Part shown: piece by piece, positions 8,486 to 17,181 of the stretch
Numbering within the stretch: position 1 is the stretch's first letter
Layout: each line of letters begins with the position of its first letter
Origin: Bacteroidota bacterium
GTDB lineage: Bacteria; Bacteroidota; Bacteroidia; Chitinophagales; Chitinophagaceae
DNA: 56,945 nt
Assembly: GCA_013286305.1 (NCBI GenBank)
Contig: JABDFW010000012.1
Span: forward strand, 1 to 56,945
Reading direction: 5' to 3'
The notes under the pieces: model-generated
Database searches by the model: none
Told to the model about the DNA's origin: nothing
What the model saw: only the letters and a program-made list of their open reading frames with translations
Translations under genes and position numbers: made by a program

Positions 8486-10903
8486 ATGAAACGTATCATT
8501 AAAAAAGTGGCAGTATTAGGCAGTGGTGTAATGGGCAGCCGTATAGCTTGCCATTTTGCAGGCATTGGCGTACAGGTATTATTGCTTGATATTGTACCCA
8601 AAGGCATTGCAGCCGATGCAAAACCCGTAGAGCGCAATAAAATAGTGAATGATGCTTTGCAGGCCGCTTTAAAAAGCAATCCTTCCCCAGTATATACTAA
8701 AGACGTGGTAAAAAGGATTGCAACCGGCAACTTCGATGATAACATGAAAGATATCGCTACCTGCGATTGGGTAATAGAAGTGGTAGTGGAAAGGCTGGAC
8801 ATAAAACAGCAGGTGTATGAAAAGGTTGAGCAGTTTCGCAAGGCCGGAACACTAATCACCTCAAACACATCCGGCATTCCTATTAATATGCTGTCACAGG
8901 GCAGGAGCGAAGATTTTAAAAAGCATTTTTGCGGAACGCATTTCTTTAACCCGCCGCGTTACCTGCGCCTGCTGGAGATAATCCCAACAACAGATACTGA
9001 CGCAGAAGTTGTTGATTTTTTAATGCATTATGGCGATTTGTTCCTCGGTAAAACAACCGTGCTGGCAAAAGATACGCCTGCTTTTATTGCCAACCGCATT
9101 GGCGTATTTGGCATTATGAGCATTTTTAACAGCATGGAGAAGCTTGGTTTGAGCATTGACGAGATTGATGCTTTAACAGGCCCTATAGTTGGCCGCCCTA
9201 AATCGGCTACTTTCAGAACGGCGGATGTGGTGGGCATTGATACACTGGTTAAAGTGGCAAAAGGGGTTGCGGAAAATTGCCCCGGCGATGAAGCTAAAGA
9301 ACTGTTTAATATTCCAGTGTGGCTTGATAAAATCGTTGCCAATAACTGGCTGGGCGATAAAACAGGGCAGGGTTTTTTTAAGAAACAAAAACTGCCGGTT
9401 ACACAGGGCAGCCCGGAAGAACTGAAAAAGGATAAAGAGATATTTGTACTCGACCTGCAGAGCATGGAATATAAGCCACGCATAAAGCCAAAGTTTGCCA
9501 CACTTGAAGCGGCAAAGCCCATCGAAGATTTGAAGCAGCGATTAAAAGTATTGGTGGCAGGGCAGGATAAAGCAGGCGAATTTTACCGGCAGTTTCACTA
9601 TGCGTTGTTTTCTTATATCTCCTTCCGCATACCTGAAATAAGTGATGAAATATACCGTGTTGACGATGCTATGATGGCAGGCTTTGGATGGGAGATAGGC
9701 GCATTTGAAAGTTGGGATGTGTTGGGTGTTGCTAAAACCGTGGAAGCCATGAAGGCAGCGGGTTATAAGGTAGCGCCGTGGGTGGAAGAAATGCTTGCCG
9801 CAGGCAATACGTCATTCTATAAAGTGATAAACGGGCAGCGGTTGAGTTATTCTCCATTGTCTCATTCTTATTCATCCCCCACAGGGGGAGAAGAGGGGGC
9901 TGGAGCTTTCATTATTCTCTCCAACTATAAAGACAAGACTGTTTGGAAGAACAGCAATGCCGCTCTGTACGATATTGGCAATGACGTGGTGGCACTGCAA
10001 TGGAACACAAAAATGAACAGCATTGGCAGCGAAGTATTGGAAGCGGTAAATAAAAGCATTGGCATAGCAGAGGAAAAATTCAAAGGCCTTGTTATTGCCA
10101 ATGATGGCGCAAACTTTAGTGCGGGCGCTAATGTGGGCATGATATTTATGTATGCTGTGGAGCAAGAATACGATGAGATGGATCTGGCCATACGCATGTT
10201 CCAGAATACAATGATGCGGGTTAGGTACTCCGCCATTCCTGTTATTGTTGCTCCGCATGGTTTAACGCTTGGCGGCGGCTGTGAAATGAACCTGCACGCC
10301 GATAAAGTATTTGCCGCCCCTGAAACCTATATAGGGTTGGTAGAAGCAGGCATCGGCGTGATTCCCGGAGGTGGTGGCACCAAAGAATTCGCGATGCGTG
10401 CTGCCGATGAAATGCATGAAGATGAGCCCGAGACCATAACACTAAAGAACCGCTTTTTTACTATAGCTACTGCAAGGGTGGCCACCTCCGGCTTTGAAGC
10501 TTTTGAAATGGGTATTTTAAGAAAAGGGCATGATGAAATTGTGATGAACCAAAACCGCAGGATTGCGGAAGCAAAAAATGCGGTGATTGAAATGTACGAC
10601 CAGGGCTATATACAGCCTGTACAGCGCAAGGATGTAAAAGTACTTGGACGCTCTGTATTGGGGGCCTTGTATGCCGGCATAAACGGTATGTGGCGCGGTG
10701 GTTATGCAACAGACCATGATGTTACAGTTGCTAAAAAACTGGCGTATGTCATGTGCGGCGGCGACCTTAGTGAACAAAGCTTAGTAACCGAACAATATTT
10801 ACTCGACCTTGAGCGCGAAGCCTTTTTAAGCCTCTGCGGCGAAAAGAAAACTTTACAAAGAATAGAGAGTGTGTTGAAAACGGGAAAACCATTGAGGAAT
10901 TAG
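8486..10903 (+). CDS. 3-hydroxyacyl-CoA dehydrogenase / enoyl-CoA hydratase fusion (FadN-like)
   Basis: Bifunctional beta-oxidation enzyme, 805 aa. The N-terminal Rossmann domain (about 1-190) has VLGSGVMGSRIA and the dehydrogenase motif FCGTHFFNPPR. A helical C-terminal dehydrogenase domain follows, then a second 3HCDH segment near 370-450. The crotonase domain (about 490-720) includes GANFSAGANVGM and GGGCEMNLHAD with the oxyanion-hole glycines. Domain order matches FadN-type proteins rather than E. coli FadB. The linker at about residues 455-474 is unusual, because it is encoded by a G/C-rich palindromic repeat (see findings). An upstream palindrome suggests acyl-CoA-responsive repression. 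Confidence 0.93.
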   Translation: MKRIIKKVAVLGSGVMGSRIACHFAGIGVQVLLLDIVPKGIAADAKPVERNKIVNDALQAALKSNPSPVYTKDVVKRIATGNFDDNMKDIATCDWVIEVVVERLDIKQQVYEKVEQFRKAGTLITSNTSGIPINMLSQGRSEDFKKHFCGTHFFNPPRYLRLLEIIPTTDTDAEVVDFLMHYGDLFLGKTTVLAKDTPAFIANRIGVFGIMSIFNSMEKLGLSIDEIDALTGPIVGRPKSATFRTADVVGIDTLVKVAKGVAENCPGDEAKELFNIPVWLDKIVANNWLGDKTGQGFFKKQKLPVTQGSPEELKKDKEIFVLDLQSMEYKPRIKPKFATLEAAKPIEDLKQRLKVLVAGQDKAGEFYRQFHYALFSYISFRIPEISDEIYRVDDAMMAGFGWEIGAFESWDVLGVAKTVEAMKAAGYKVAPWVEEMLAAGNTSFYKVINGQRLSYSPLSHSYSSPTGGEEGAGAFIILSNYKDKTVWKNSNAALYDIGNDVVALQWNTKMNSIGSEVLEAVNKSIGIAEEKFKGLVIANDGANFSAGANVGMIFMYAVEQEYDEMDLAIRMFQNTMMRVRYSAIPVIVAPHGLTLGGGCEMNLHADKVFAAPETYIGLVEAGIGVIPGGGGTKEFAMRAADEMHEDEPETITLKNRFFTIATARVATSGFEAFEMGILRKGHDEIVMNQNRRIAEAKNAVIEMYDQGYIQPVQRKDVKVLGRSVLGALYAGINGMWRGGYATDHDVTVAKKLAYVMCGGDLSEQSLVTEQYLLDLEREAFLSLCGEKKTLQRIESVLKTGKPLRN

Positions 10904-10942
10904 GGTTTAAGTTTGAATAGTTTCGATTAAATAAAAGACAAC

Positions 10943-11446
10943 ATGTTCGACCCGTCAAAAATAACCGAAAGCGACAAAAAGATATTGGTTGAATTTTATT
11001 ATAAAAGGCAACTGTTTGACAATTATATTGAAGAAAAAGGGCTGAAGCTATTTACTTGCCCTGGATGTGGCTACCCTACCCTTAGTGTAAGGGGAGCGTA
11101 TGATGTTTGTTCAGTTTGCGATTGGGAAGATGATTCTCAAGATGACGAAGATGCAGATAAAGTTTGGGGTGGGCCAAACGGCTATTTGAGTTTGACCGAA
11201 AACAGGATCAACATTGGCAAGCTGTTAGAAAAAAATGTTATTTTATTAAAAGGCGTGATAAACTTAGATACTGATCATGTTTTAAAGGCAATAGATTTTT
11301 TTGATAAGAGAAAAAAGGCAATTAGGGATAAAATGACGGGTAAGGAAAATCGTGAGCATCCTATTTGGGCGGAGTTGAAACAAGTAGAAAAAGATCTGCG
11401 AATCGCTTTGTGTCAGACTAATGGCTTTGAATATAAACAAGACTAA
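10943..11446 (+). CDS. CPCC-type cysteine-rich protein
   Basis: A 167-aa protein with a zinc-ribbon-like N-terminal half: C39-P-G-C42 GYPTL, then C56-S-V-C59 DWEDDSQDDEDAD and GGPNGYLSLTENR. This matches the CPCC cysteine-rich family (PF14206), with CPGC in place of the usual CPCC. The C-terminal half is helical and charged and is not recognised. The family often occurs near polymorphic toxins as putative immunity proteins, but no toxin is next to it here. A TAAGTTTG -7-like element at 10908-10915 could drive it. Confidence 0.75.
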   Translation: MFDPSKITESDKKILVEFYYKRQLFDNYIEEKGLKLFTCPGCGYPTLSVRGAYDVCSVCDWEDDSQDDEDADKVWGGPNGYLSLTENRINIGKLLEKNVILLKGVINLDTDHVLKAIDFFDKRKKAIRDKMTGKENREHPIWAELKQVEKDLRIALCQTNGFEYKQD

Positions 11447-11528
11447 AGTACAATTCTCATCTTAAGCTCTTGCAGGGTTAGTAAATCTGTTGTTGACAAC
11501 GCCAATTGAGGCAAAAAAGTAATCATTC

Positions 11529-12035
11529 CTACAATTTTCTCCCCAATTGCTGCGTCAGGTCTTTTAATATGTCGTACCCTTTGGCTAAGTCTTTATCGTT
11601 GGGTTTTGCATCTTCCACCCAATTATCATCTTCAAAAATCAGTATGTCGTTCTTATAATATTTTTTTTCTCTTTTGCCTCCCCTGAAAACTCCATCCATT
11701 GCAAGCACTATTTTATTGTTAATAAAATAAAAAGATTTGTCTTCAAATACCGTATCGCAACTTGATTGCCAGGTAAGAATAATGACCTGCCTCTTTGCAT
11801 CTCTGTATAGCTCTGCATATGCCCCCCAAATCCTGCCGTCTGCACAATTATATTCGGCGCTTGCGTGCCGCAGGTTACTTGCAAGGTTTATTGTAAAATC
11901 ACGCACTAATGAGTCTACAAATTTTTGATAGCGGTTTACACTGTCAATATACACGGCATTATCTTGCGCCCTTGCTTTACAGGAGTAAAGTAAAGCAACC
12001 AGCATAATAAGTTTACAGGTGTTTCGTGCAATCAT
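11529..12035 (-). CDS. Hypothetical secreted protein
   Basis: 168 aa with an N-terminal signal sequence (hydrophobic LIMLVALLYSC, cleavage near ARAQ; the Cys at residue 19 could alternatively make it a lipoprotein). The mature part contains two further Cys (in EYNCADGR and QSSCDTVF) that could form a disulfide, then alternating hydrophobic strands typical of a small beta-rich periplasmic domain. Family not recognised. It converges on the CPCC gene with an 82-bp spacer. Confidence 0.6.
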   Translation of the reverse strand: MIARNTCKLIMLVALLYSCKARAQDNAVYIDSVNRYQKFVDSLVRDFTINLASNLRHASAEYNCADGRIWGAYAELYRDAKRQVIILTWQSSCDTVFEDKSFYFINNKIVLAMDGVFRGGKREKKYYKNDILIFEDDNWVEDAKPNDKDLAKGYDILKDLTQQLGRKL

Positions 12036-12451
12036 CGAACCGGTTGATGTTTAGCTAAGGTAGGAAGAATTATAGCTACTCACTCCGTCCACCTTCGCCA
12101 ATAGAAAATGATTGAAGTGATTCATTTGCCTCCCGACTTTGCGCCTTTGCGTCTCTGCGTGAATTTCAAGTGGGAGCCTCTTTGGGTCTTCCGGACTTCC
12201 GGACTTTCGGACTTTCGGTCTTACGGACTATGCATTCTCCATTTTAAACAAACCTTCTCATTTTTACGTACGCCTGTTAGCTTGTTTTTCTTATTTTTGC
12301 CGCAACCGGAAAGTAAGTGCTTTTTGCAATAACTTGCCAAGCTCCGATAGTCTAACTCCGTCGCCTCCGTTCTTAACTCAGAATGACGCACTTTTGGATG
12401 AAGAAAAGCCGGAAGCGGTAACAGGTCAGTTCATTATTAAACTGGATATAC
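12036..12451. other. Gene-free spacer with repeats ahead of the PLP synthase
   Basis: Contains GACTTCCG/GACTTTCG 8-bp repeats at about 12185-12235 and a TATTTTTG -7-like element at 12292-12299. Short ORFs here show no protein-like composition and overlap the next gene in other frames. Confidence 0.5.
12185..12236 (+). repeat. 8-bp-period repeat, GACTTTCG type
   Basis: Consecutive units GTCTTCCG, GACTTCCG, GACTTTCG, GACTTTCG, GTCTTACG with exact 8-bp spacing. Confidence 0.7.
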
Positions 12452-13711
12452 ATGGCAGACATTTTCGAAAGATTGATCAAGAATTACGGCCCCATCGGGC
12501 AGCACCGCGAAAGGGCGCACGGGTATTTTGCATTTCCCAAGCTGGAAGGCGAAATAGGCAGCCGCATGAAGTTTCGTGGCAAGGAAATGATAGTATGGAG
12601 CCTTAACAATTACCTGGGGCTGGCTAACCACCCTGCTGTAAGAAAAGTGGATGCCGATGCTTCGGCGGAATTTGGGCTAGCTTTGCCCATGGGCGCCAGG
12701 ATGATGAGCGGTAACAGCAATAACCACGAGCAACTGGAACGCGAACTGGCTGAATTTGTTGGAAAAGAAGATGCCATTTTAATGAATTATGGCTACCAGG
12801 GGATTATGAGCGCCATTGACGCGCTTTGCGGCCGCCACGATGTAATAGTGTATGATGCCGAAAGCCACGCCTGTATTATTGACGGCTTGCGCCTGCACCC
12901 CGGCCACAGATACGTATATAAGCATAATGATATAGAAGATTTTGAAAAGCAAATGGAGCGCTCAGCAGCTTTGATTGAGAAGCAGGGCCATGGCGGCATT
13001 TTGGTTATTACCGAAGGCGTTTTTGGTATGGCGGGCGACCAGGGCAAGCTGAAAGAGATCATCGCGCTGAAAGATAAATTTGATTTTCGTTTGCTGGTGG
13101 ATGATGCCCACGGTTTTGGTACGCTGGGTGAAAGGGGCGCCGGCGCAGGCGAAGCGCAGGGCTGCCAGGATGGGATTGACCTGTATTTTTCCACCTTTGC
13201 CAAATCAATGGCATCTATAGGCGCGTTTACCGCGGGCCCAAGAGTTATTATTGATTATATACGTTATAACATACGTTCGCAAATATTTGCCAAGAGCCTG
13301 CCCATGCCGATTGTAGTGGGTAACCTTAAAAGGCTGGATATGCTGCGTACCATGCCTGAACTGCGTAAAAAACTTTGGTATAATGCTTTAAAACTGCAGC
13401 ATGGTTTAAAGGAACGTGGCTTTGATATTGGCAATACCAACACCATGGTTACCCCGGTTTATATGAAAGGTGGGGTTGAAGAAGCAACTGCCATGGTTAT
13501 GGACTTGCGCGAGAATTACGGTATATTCTGTTCAATTGTGGTGTATCCTGTAATTCCAAAAGGGCATATCATTTACCGGTTAATACCTACCGCCTCGCAT
13601 ACCGATGAAGATATTGAACTTACCCTTACCGCCTTTAGCGAAACAAAAGCAAAGCTTGATGAGGGTGCTTACAAAGTAGAGCATATACCCGATATGGCAG
13701 AAGCGAGATAA
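12452..13711 (+). CDS. PLP-dependent alpha-oxoamine synthase, probable serine palmitoyltransferase
   Basis: Fold-type I aminotransferase of the AONS/KBL/SPT group, 419 aa. It joins an amino acid to an acyl-CoA with decarboxylation. Visible features are NNYLGL near the N-terminus, GARMMSGNS, the PLP-pocket DDAHGFGTLG, and STFAKSMASIG with the Schiff-base Lys at residue 251. The opening IFERLIKNYGPIGQ is shared by the Bacteroidota serine palmitoyltransferase-like members that make sphingoid bases. Kbl (2-amino-3-ketobutyrate ligase) is the main alternative, but no threonine dehydrogenase is next to it. A long perfect hairpin follows. Confidence 0.82.
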   Translation: MADIFERLIKNYGPIGQHRERAHGYFAFPKLEGEIGSRMKFRGKEMIVWSLNNYLGLANHPAVRKVDADASAEFGLALPMGARMMSGNSNNHEQLERELAEFVGKEDAILMNYGYQGIMSAIDALCGRHDVIVYDAESHACIIDGLRLHPGHRYVYKHNDIEDFEKQMERSAALIEKQGHGGILVITEGVFGMAGDQGKLKEIIALKDKFDFRLLVDDAHGFGTLGERGAGAGEAQGCQDGIDLYFSTFAKSMASIGAFTAGPRVIIDYIRYNIRSQIFAKSLPMPIVVGNLKRLDMLRTMPELRKKLWYNALKLQHGLKERGFDIGNTNTMVTPVYMKGGVEEATAMVMDLRENYGIFCSIVVYPVIPKGHIIYRLIPTASHTDEDIELTLTAFSETKAKLDEGAYKVEHIPDMAEAR

Positions 13712-13762
13712 GAGCGAGGCCGCATGCTTTAAGCTGTATGCTACACGCATAGGGCGTCACAT

Positions 13763-13803
13763 AAATAAGGAAAGGTACACTCAATGTGTACCTTTCCTTA
13801 TTT
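13763..13803. terminator. Long perfect hairpin, bidirectional terminator
   Basis: 18-bp perfect stem AAATAAGGAAAGGTACAC with its complement around the loop TCAAT. A/T-rich stem ends on both sides allow function on either strand, between the convergent PLP synthase and the following minus-strand gene. Confidence 0.75.
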
Positions 13804-13905
13804 CTTAGATTAACGGTTGCCTGGGGTAGGATTGAATGTCCCTATATAATAAAAACCAACTGCTTGCACTTTAAAAAAATATTCTTTGTCGCCTCCCCCT
13901 TCTTC

Positions 13906-13968
13906 TTGTCTTTCGGCCTTCGTGACTTTCGGACTTCCCGTCTTTCCCGACTTCCGGACTCCTCTCTA
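13906..13968. repeat. 8-bp-period repeat, GACTTTCG type
   Basis: Units TCTTTCGG, CCTTCGTG, ACTTTCGG, ACTTCCCG, TCTTTCCC, GACTTCCG in sequence, the same family as 12185-12236, so it flanks the PLP synthase gene on the other side. Confidence 0.65.
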
Positions 13969-14406
13969 AATATTAATAAACAATTTTCCATCCTTTGCAC
14001 CTTTTGAAATAACGGCTTCGTCTTGCAACTGCATTACACTGCCTTTTGAGTTGTAGGTAAGCGTATAAACAACTTCTAATTGTTCTTTGCTGTCAACCAC
14101 ATTGTTTATCACAAGTTTTTGGGAAATAGCGTTTTCCAGTGAAGGGTATTCTTTCAGCAGTTTTGCATCGTATGATCTCTGCCAAACTATGCTGCGTTTG
14201 CTGCCCCTTGTTTTAACCACGCTTACCTGCAATTTTGCAGAAGCATCGTCGTACACTTTTGAAGTATAGTTGTTTGTTTTATATACGGCAAAGCTTATAT
14301 TCTTGCTGACTGTTTTTTCAGGCATCATCATTTCTTTCAGTGGTTTACTCCAGGCTGCCAAAAGAACTGCTGCAACTATAACCGGTAACCATATTATCTT
14401 TTTCAT
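13966..14406 (-). CDS. Small exported protein, paralogue of the 54.7-kb gene
   Basis: About 146 aa from ATG 14406 (MKKIIW). The open frame extends to 14433 only through a TTG codon. The N-terminal hydrophobic helix is a signal peptide or anchor. The body aligns with the protein at 54715-55155: ISFAVYKTNNY versus ISYSIARDTNY, SKVYD versus EKVYD, LKEYPSLENAISQ versus LKKYPTLSNALSQ, TYNSKGSVMQLQ versus TYDSKGSVMQIE, and KLFINI versus RLTINL at the end. Predicted beta-rich periplasmic domain; no known family recognised and function unknown. Confidence 0.7.
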   Translation of the reverse strand: MKKIIWLPVIVAAVLLAAWSKPLKEMMMPEKTVSKNISFAVYKTNNYTSKVYDDASAKLQVSVVKTRGSKRSIVWQRSYDAKLLKEYPSLENAISQKLVINNVVDSKEQLEVVYTLTYNSKGSVMQLQDEAVISKGAKDGKLFINI

Positions 14407-14904
14407 AAACATCATTTGGCATGTATAAGGCAAACGGCATGTAAGTATGTGTTAATGGGATAATTTTTGGTGATGAAAGGTGATTATTGCTTATGAAAGG
14501 CAAAATAATTTGATGAATGGATTTTAATTTGTCTGCGAGATTTTGAAAAGATCATTAAAACTGTTCGCATTCGATACAATCGATGTTACATTTTGATACA
14601 GCGGACAGTTTTGGATGTAAGGTTACCAAACTGTGTCAGATTGGTGGAATGAAGGCGTTCCGAAAGGAAGCTTAATTCAGTCGTGATAAAGCCGGAGTAA
14701 TAGAAGTAAACGCAACGAGCTTGCGACCTCCGATTCGTATATTCGTATTGATTCATATTTCGTAGAAGAAAAATTCCGCTTTGTTGGGTGTTTTCACCAA
14801 CGAAGAGTATAAAGTATGGCTTGTAGCTATTATATCCTCACCATCCTGTAAATCCCCCTCCACAGGAGTCCATTGGACAAATCATGGTTCTGACAGATGA
14901 AAAA
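14407..14904. other. Gene-free spacer (about 500 bp)
   Basis: No ORF with protein-like composition. Contains an imperfect hairpin around TTCC-GAAA-GGAA near 14655-14668, a short run of ATTCGTAT-like repeats near 14735-14760, and a short C/G-rich stretch near 14852. Nothing else identifiable. Confidence 0.5.
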
Positions 14905-15471
14905 CTATCGTGTCAAAAAATAATAGGCTATCACCATTATGCCTATTAACGCAAGTACCAGCGCATGTATCTTCCAGTTTTCTATTTCGGGTTTGTCTGC
15001 CGGTTCTTCAGTTTTTTCTTCCAGGGAGTTTACTTCTTCTTCCCCTATTTTTATAGTGTGCGACGCATTTTTTCTTATCACTCTTTCGGCATGTACATCG
15101 GGATAAAGAGATTGAAGGGTGTTTTCAGGTTTAAAGGAATAAGTACTGGAAAATTGTTTGGTTAATCTTCCAATGCCGGGAAAATCAACAAACCCATTCA
15201 GGGAGAATTGTTCTTTTAAATGGAAAAGGAATTCGTTGAATTTTTGAATAGCCTCCAGTTCATCAATGCTAAGGCCGGCGGCAATAAAACGGTAAAAATA
15301 TTTATCAGCAATGGTTGCACCCTGGGTAAAACGAATAACAGGAAAAAAGGGATGTATCTTTTTATTTATAAAATCAATGCGCGATGGCACATGGTCTATC
15401 TTAAATAAACCAATGCCCGGAAGCTGTAGTTTTTTATGTAATACAAGATATTTATACAGGTATCCGTACAT
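14905..15471 (-). CDS. HU-CCDC81-type domain protein with C-terminal membrane anchor
   Basis: 188 aa. The N-terminal part contains two HU-like half domains of the CCDC81/Bacteroidota type: HKKLQLPGIGLFKIDHVP (about 12-29) and NGFVDFPGIGRLTK (about 93-106), each with a GIG turn. An acidic linker (about 143-163) leads to one C-terminal transmembrane helix (ALVLALIGIMVIAYYF). Such proteins in Bacteroidota often carry SPOR domains and sit at the envelope. This copy has no SPOR domain. It is the last gene of an operon with the barrel (16-bp gap) and the TPR protein. Confidence 0.72.
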   Translation of the reverse strand: MYGYLYKYLVLHKKLQLPGIGLFKIDHVPSRIDFINKKIHPFFPVIRFTQGATIADKYFYRFIAAGLSIDELEAIQKFNEFLFHLKEQFSLNGFVDFPGIGRLTKQFSSTYSFKPENTLQSLYPDVHAERVIRKNASHTIKIGEEEVNSLEEKTEEPADKPEIENWKIHALVLALIGIMVIAYYFLTR

Positions 15472-15487
15472 GCTGTTTTACCGTTTA

Positions 15488-17170
15488 TTAAAACGAATAT
15501 ACAACTCCTAACAGAACATTAAAGCCTAAAACGGGGTATTGGTTCCAGCGTTCGTACCTGTTATTGAATATGTTGTTGAACTGCGCCCAAAAATCAAAGT
15601 TATGCACTATGTTAAATTCAAGGCCTGCGTTAAAGTCAAGCGCGGGGTCAAGCTTACCGGCCTGTAATTGTTTGGTGCGGTACTGTGCGCCATCCCAAAA
15701 GAACACATCGCTTTTTACGAGCACGCCTTTCATTACCTGCCAGCGGAGGGCGCCGTTTATTTCTAAGGGTAATAATCCCCATGGCTTTTGATTGTCAATA
15801 AGATTAGTGTACTGGTTAAAGCTCATGCCTGCAAGCAAAGAGAACTTCTCCTGCACAGTATAGCCAACTTCCCCATGAATACGGATGTCTTTCATTTGCG
15901 ATTCATTCACCACGTCAAACGATTTGCCCGTAATGGTATCGTTTACAAACAAAGGCTGGTTGCTGAATTGCAGGTACGACACTTTTGCGTTATAGGTAAA
16001 ATGGTCCCCCGCAGAACCTTTAAAACCGGCATATTGTTCAGTTATTCTTGTATTTAAAAATGAGCGCGGCTGGTTTAACCATGGGTTTATTTCTGCCAGC
16101 GATTCGTAGGTAGTTTTATTATAATACCCTATCCAGCCAGCCTGCAGGATAAATTTTTCATCCGTTATTTTTGCCTCGGCAGAAAAATTGGGGAGCATTT
16201 TGAATGCATTATTATCCCATGAAGGGATAAAGCCCGCGATGAGCTTAAAATTGGGCGTTTTAAATTGCACTGCCGGGGTTAAATAATATAGGTTGTTATT
16301 AACGGTACCACTATCGCTTTTATAACTGGTGATGTCTGCTGTTAACCCAAGATTAAATGCCAATATTTTCCCGAATGATTTTGACAGGGGGGCATCTATT
16401 ATAAAATTATCTTCCTTGCCATTCCTGTTGTCATTGAAGAGGTTAAGAGACACGCTTGGTGAATAACTGATACCGGCATCGTTATCTTTTTTATTACGAA
16501 TGCCAACTTTTCCGCCAAAAGTGGTGAACTGCTGGCGAAGCTGGTCATTGGTAAACTTTAGTGTATCGGGTTGAAAGCCGTATTGGTATTGTGTGCTGGT
16601 CTTTAAAAATAATTTGCCATTCCATTCATTATTATTACTGGAATCGCTGAAAATACCAAGGGCTTCGAGATTAAGCTTGCTGAAATTCTCAGAGAGCAGC
16701 GCGCCATTGGACGACGTGTACAGGCCATGAATATTTACAACACTGTTTACACCGTCGCCAAAGGAAAGCCCTGTTTGCAGGTAAGGCGTTGTATAATTGC
16801 CGTAGCCGGCCCTTATGTAATTTTTATTTTCCCAATGAATAACGGTATCAATATTTTCCGCAAGCGGTTTTAAAGCCGCAGATTGGTACATGAAAAATAG
16901 ATTTTGCGCGGGAACGTTGTACGAAAGTGTTGGTAACACACTATCAGCCACCGGAGCCGCAGCACTGAAATTTATTTTGGAGGATGTTTTTAAGGATGGC
17001 TTAAATGCAGCAGTAACAACAACTGTGCGTGATGTTGTTGTGTCAGTAGTTTGAACAGGGGCCTGTATTTCAGTTTTATGAGCAGCGGGTTTCTTCACCT
17101 TTTTTTGCCTTTGTGAAAAAGCCATTCCTGTAACTGATAATAAGATAACTATAATAAATAATTTTTTCAT
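15488..17170 (-). CDS. Outer-membrane beta-barrel, TonB-receptor-like without plug
   Basis: 560 aa with a clear signal peptide (MKKLFIIVILLSVTGMAFSQ). After a low-complexity Thr/Lys/Ala-rich region comes RTVVVTAAFKPSLKT, reminiscent of a TonB-box/plug start. No full plug domain follows; long alternating strands run to a C-terminal aromatic end (VLLGVVYSF), typical of outer-membrane barrels. Late sequence (FNIVHNFDFWAQFNNIFNNRY) resembles the last strands of TonB-dependent receptors. It starts 11 bp after the TPR gene and precedes the HU-CCDC81 gene, which argues that the three work together at the envelope. Substrate unknown. Confidence 0.72.
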   Translation of the reverse strand: MKKLFIIVILLSVTGMAFSQRQKKVKKPAAHKTEIQAPVQTTDTTTSRTVVVTAAFKPSLKTSSKINFSAAAPVADSVLPTLSYNVPAQNLFFMYQSAALKPLAENIDTVIHWENKNYIRAGYGNYTTPYLQTGLSFGDGVNSVVNIHGLYTSSNGALLSENFSKLNLEALGIFSDSSNNNEWNGKLFLKTSTQYQYGFQPDTLKFTNDQLRQQFTTFGGKVGIRNKKDNDAGISYSPSVSLNLFNDNRNGKEDNFIIDAPLSKSFGKILAFNLGLTADITSYKSDSGTVNNNLYYLTPAVQFKTPNFKLIAGFIPSWDNNAFKMLPNFSAEAKITDEKFILQAGWIGYYNKTTYESLAEINPWLNQPRSFLNTRITEQYAGFKGSAGDHFTYNAKVSYLQFSNQPLFVNDTITGKSFDVVNESQMKDIRIHGEVGYTVQEKFSLLAGMSFNQYTNLIDNQKPWGLLPLEINGALRWQVMKGVLVKSDVFFWDGAQYRTKQLQAGKLDPALDFNAGLEFNIVHNFDFWAQFNNIFNNRYERWNQYPVLGFNVLLGVVYSF

Positions 17171-17181
17171 GCTGCTTTGTT

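Noticed and set aside
12334..12606. 90-codon + strand ORF before the PLP synthase
   Set aside because: Out of frame with the synthase, overlaps its first 150 bp, composition not protein-like.
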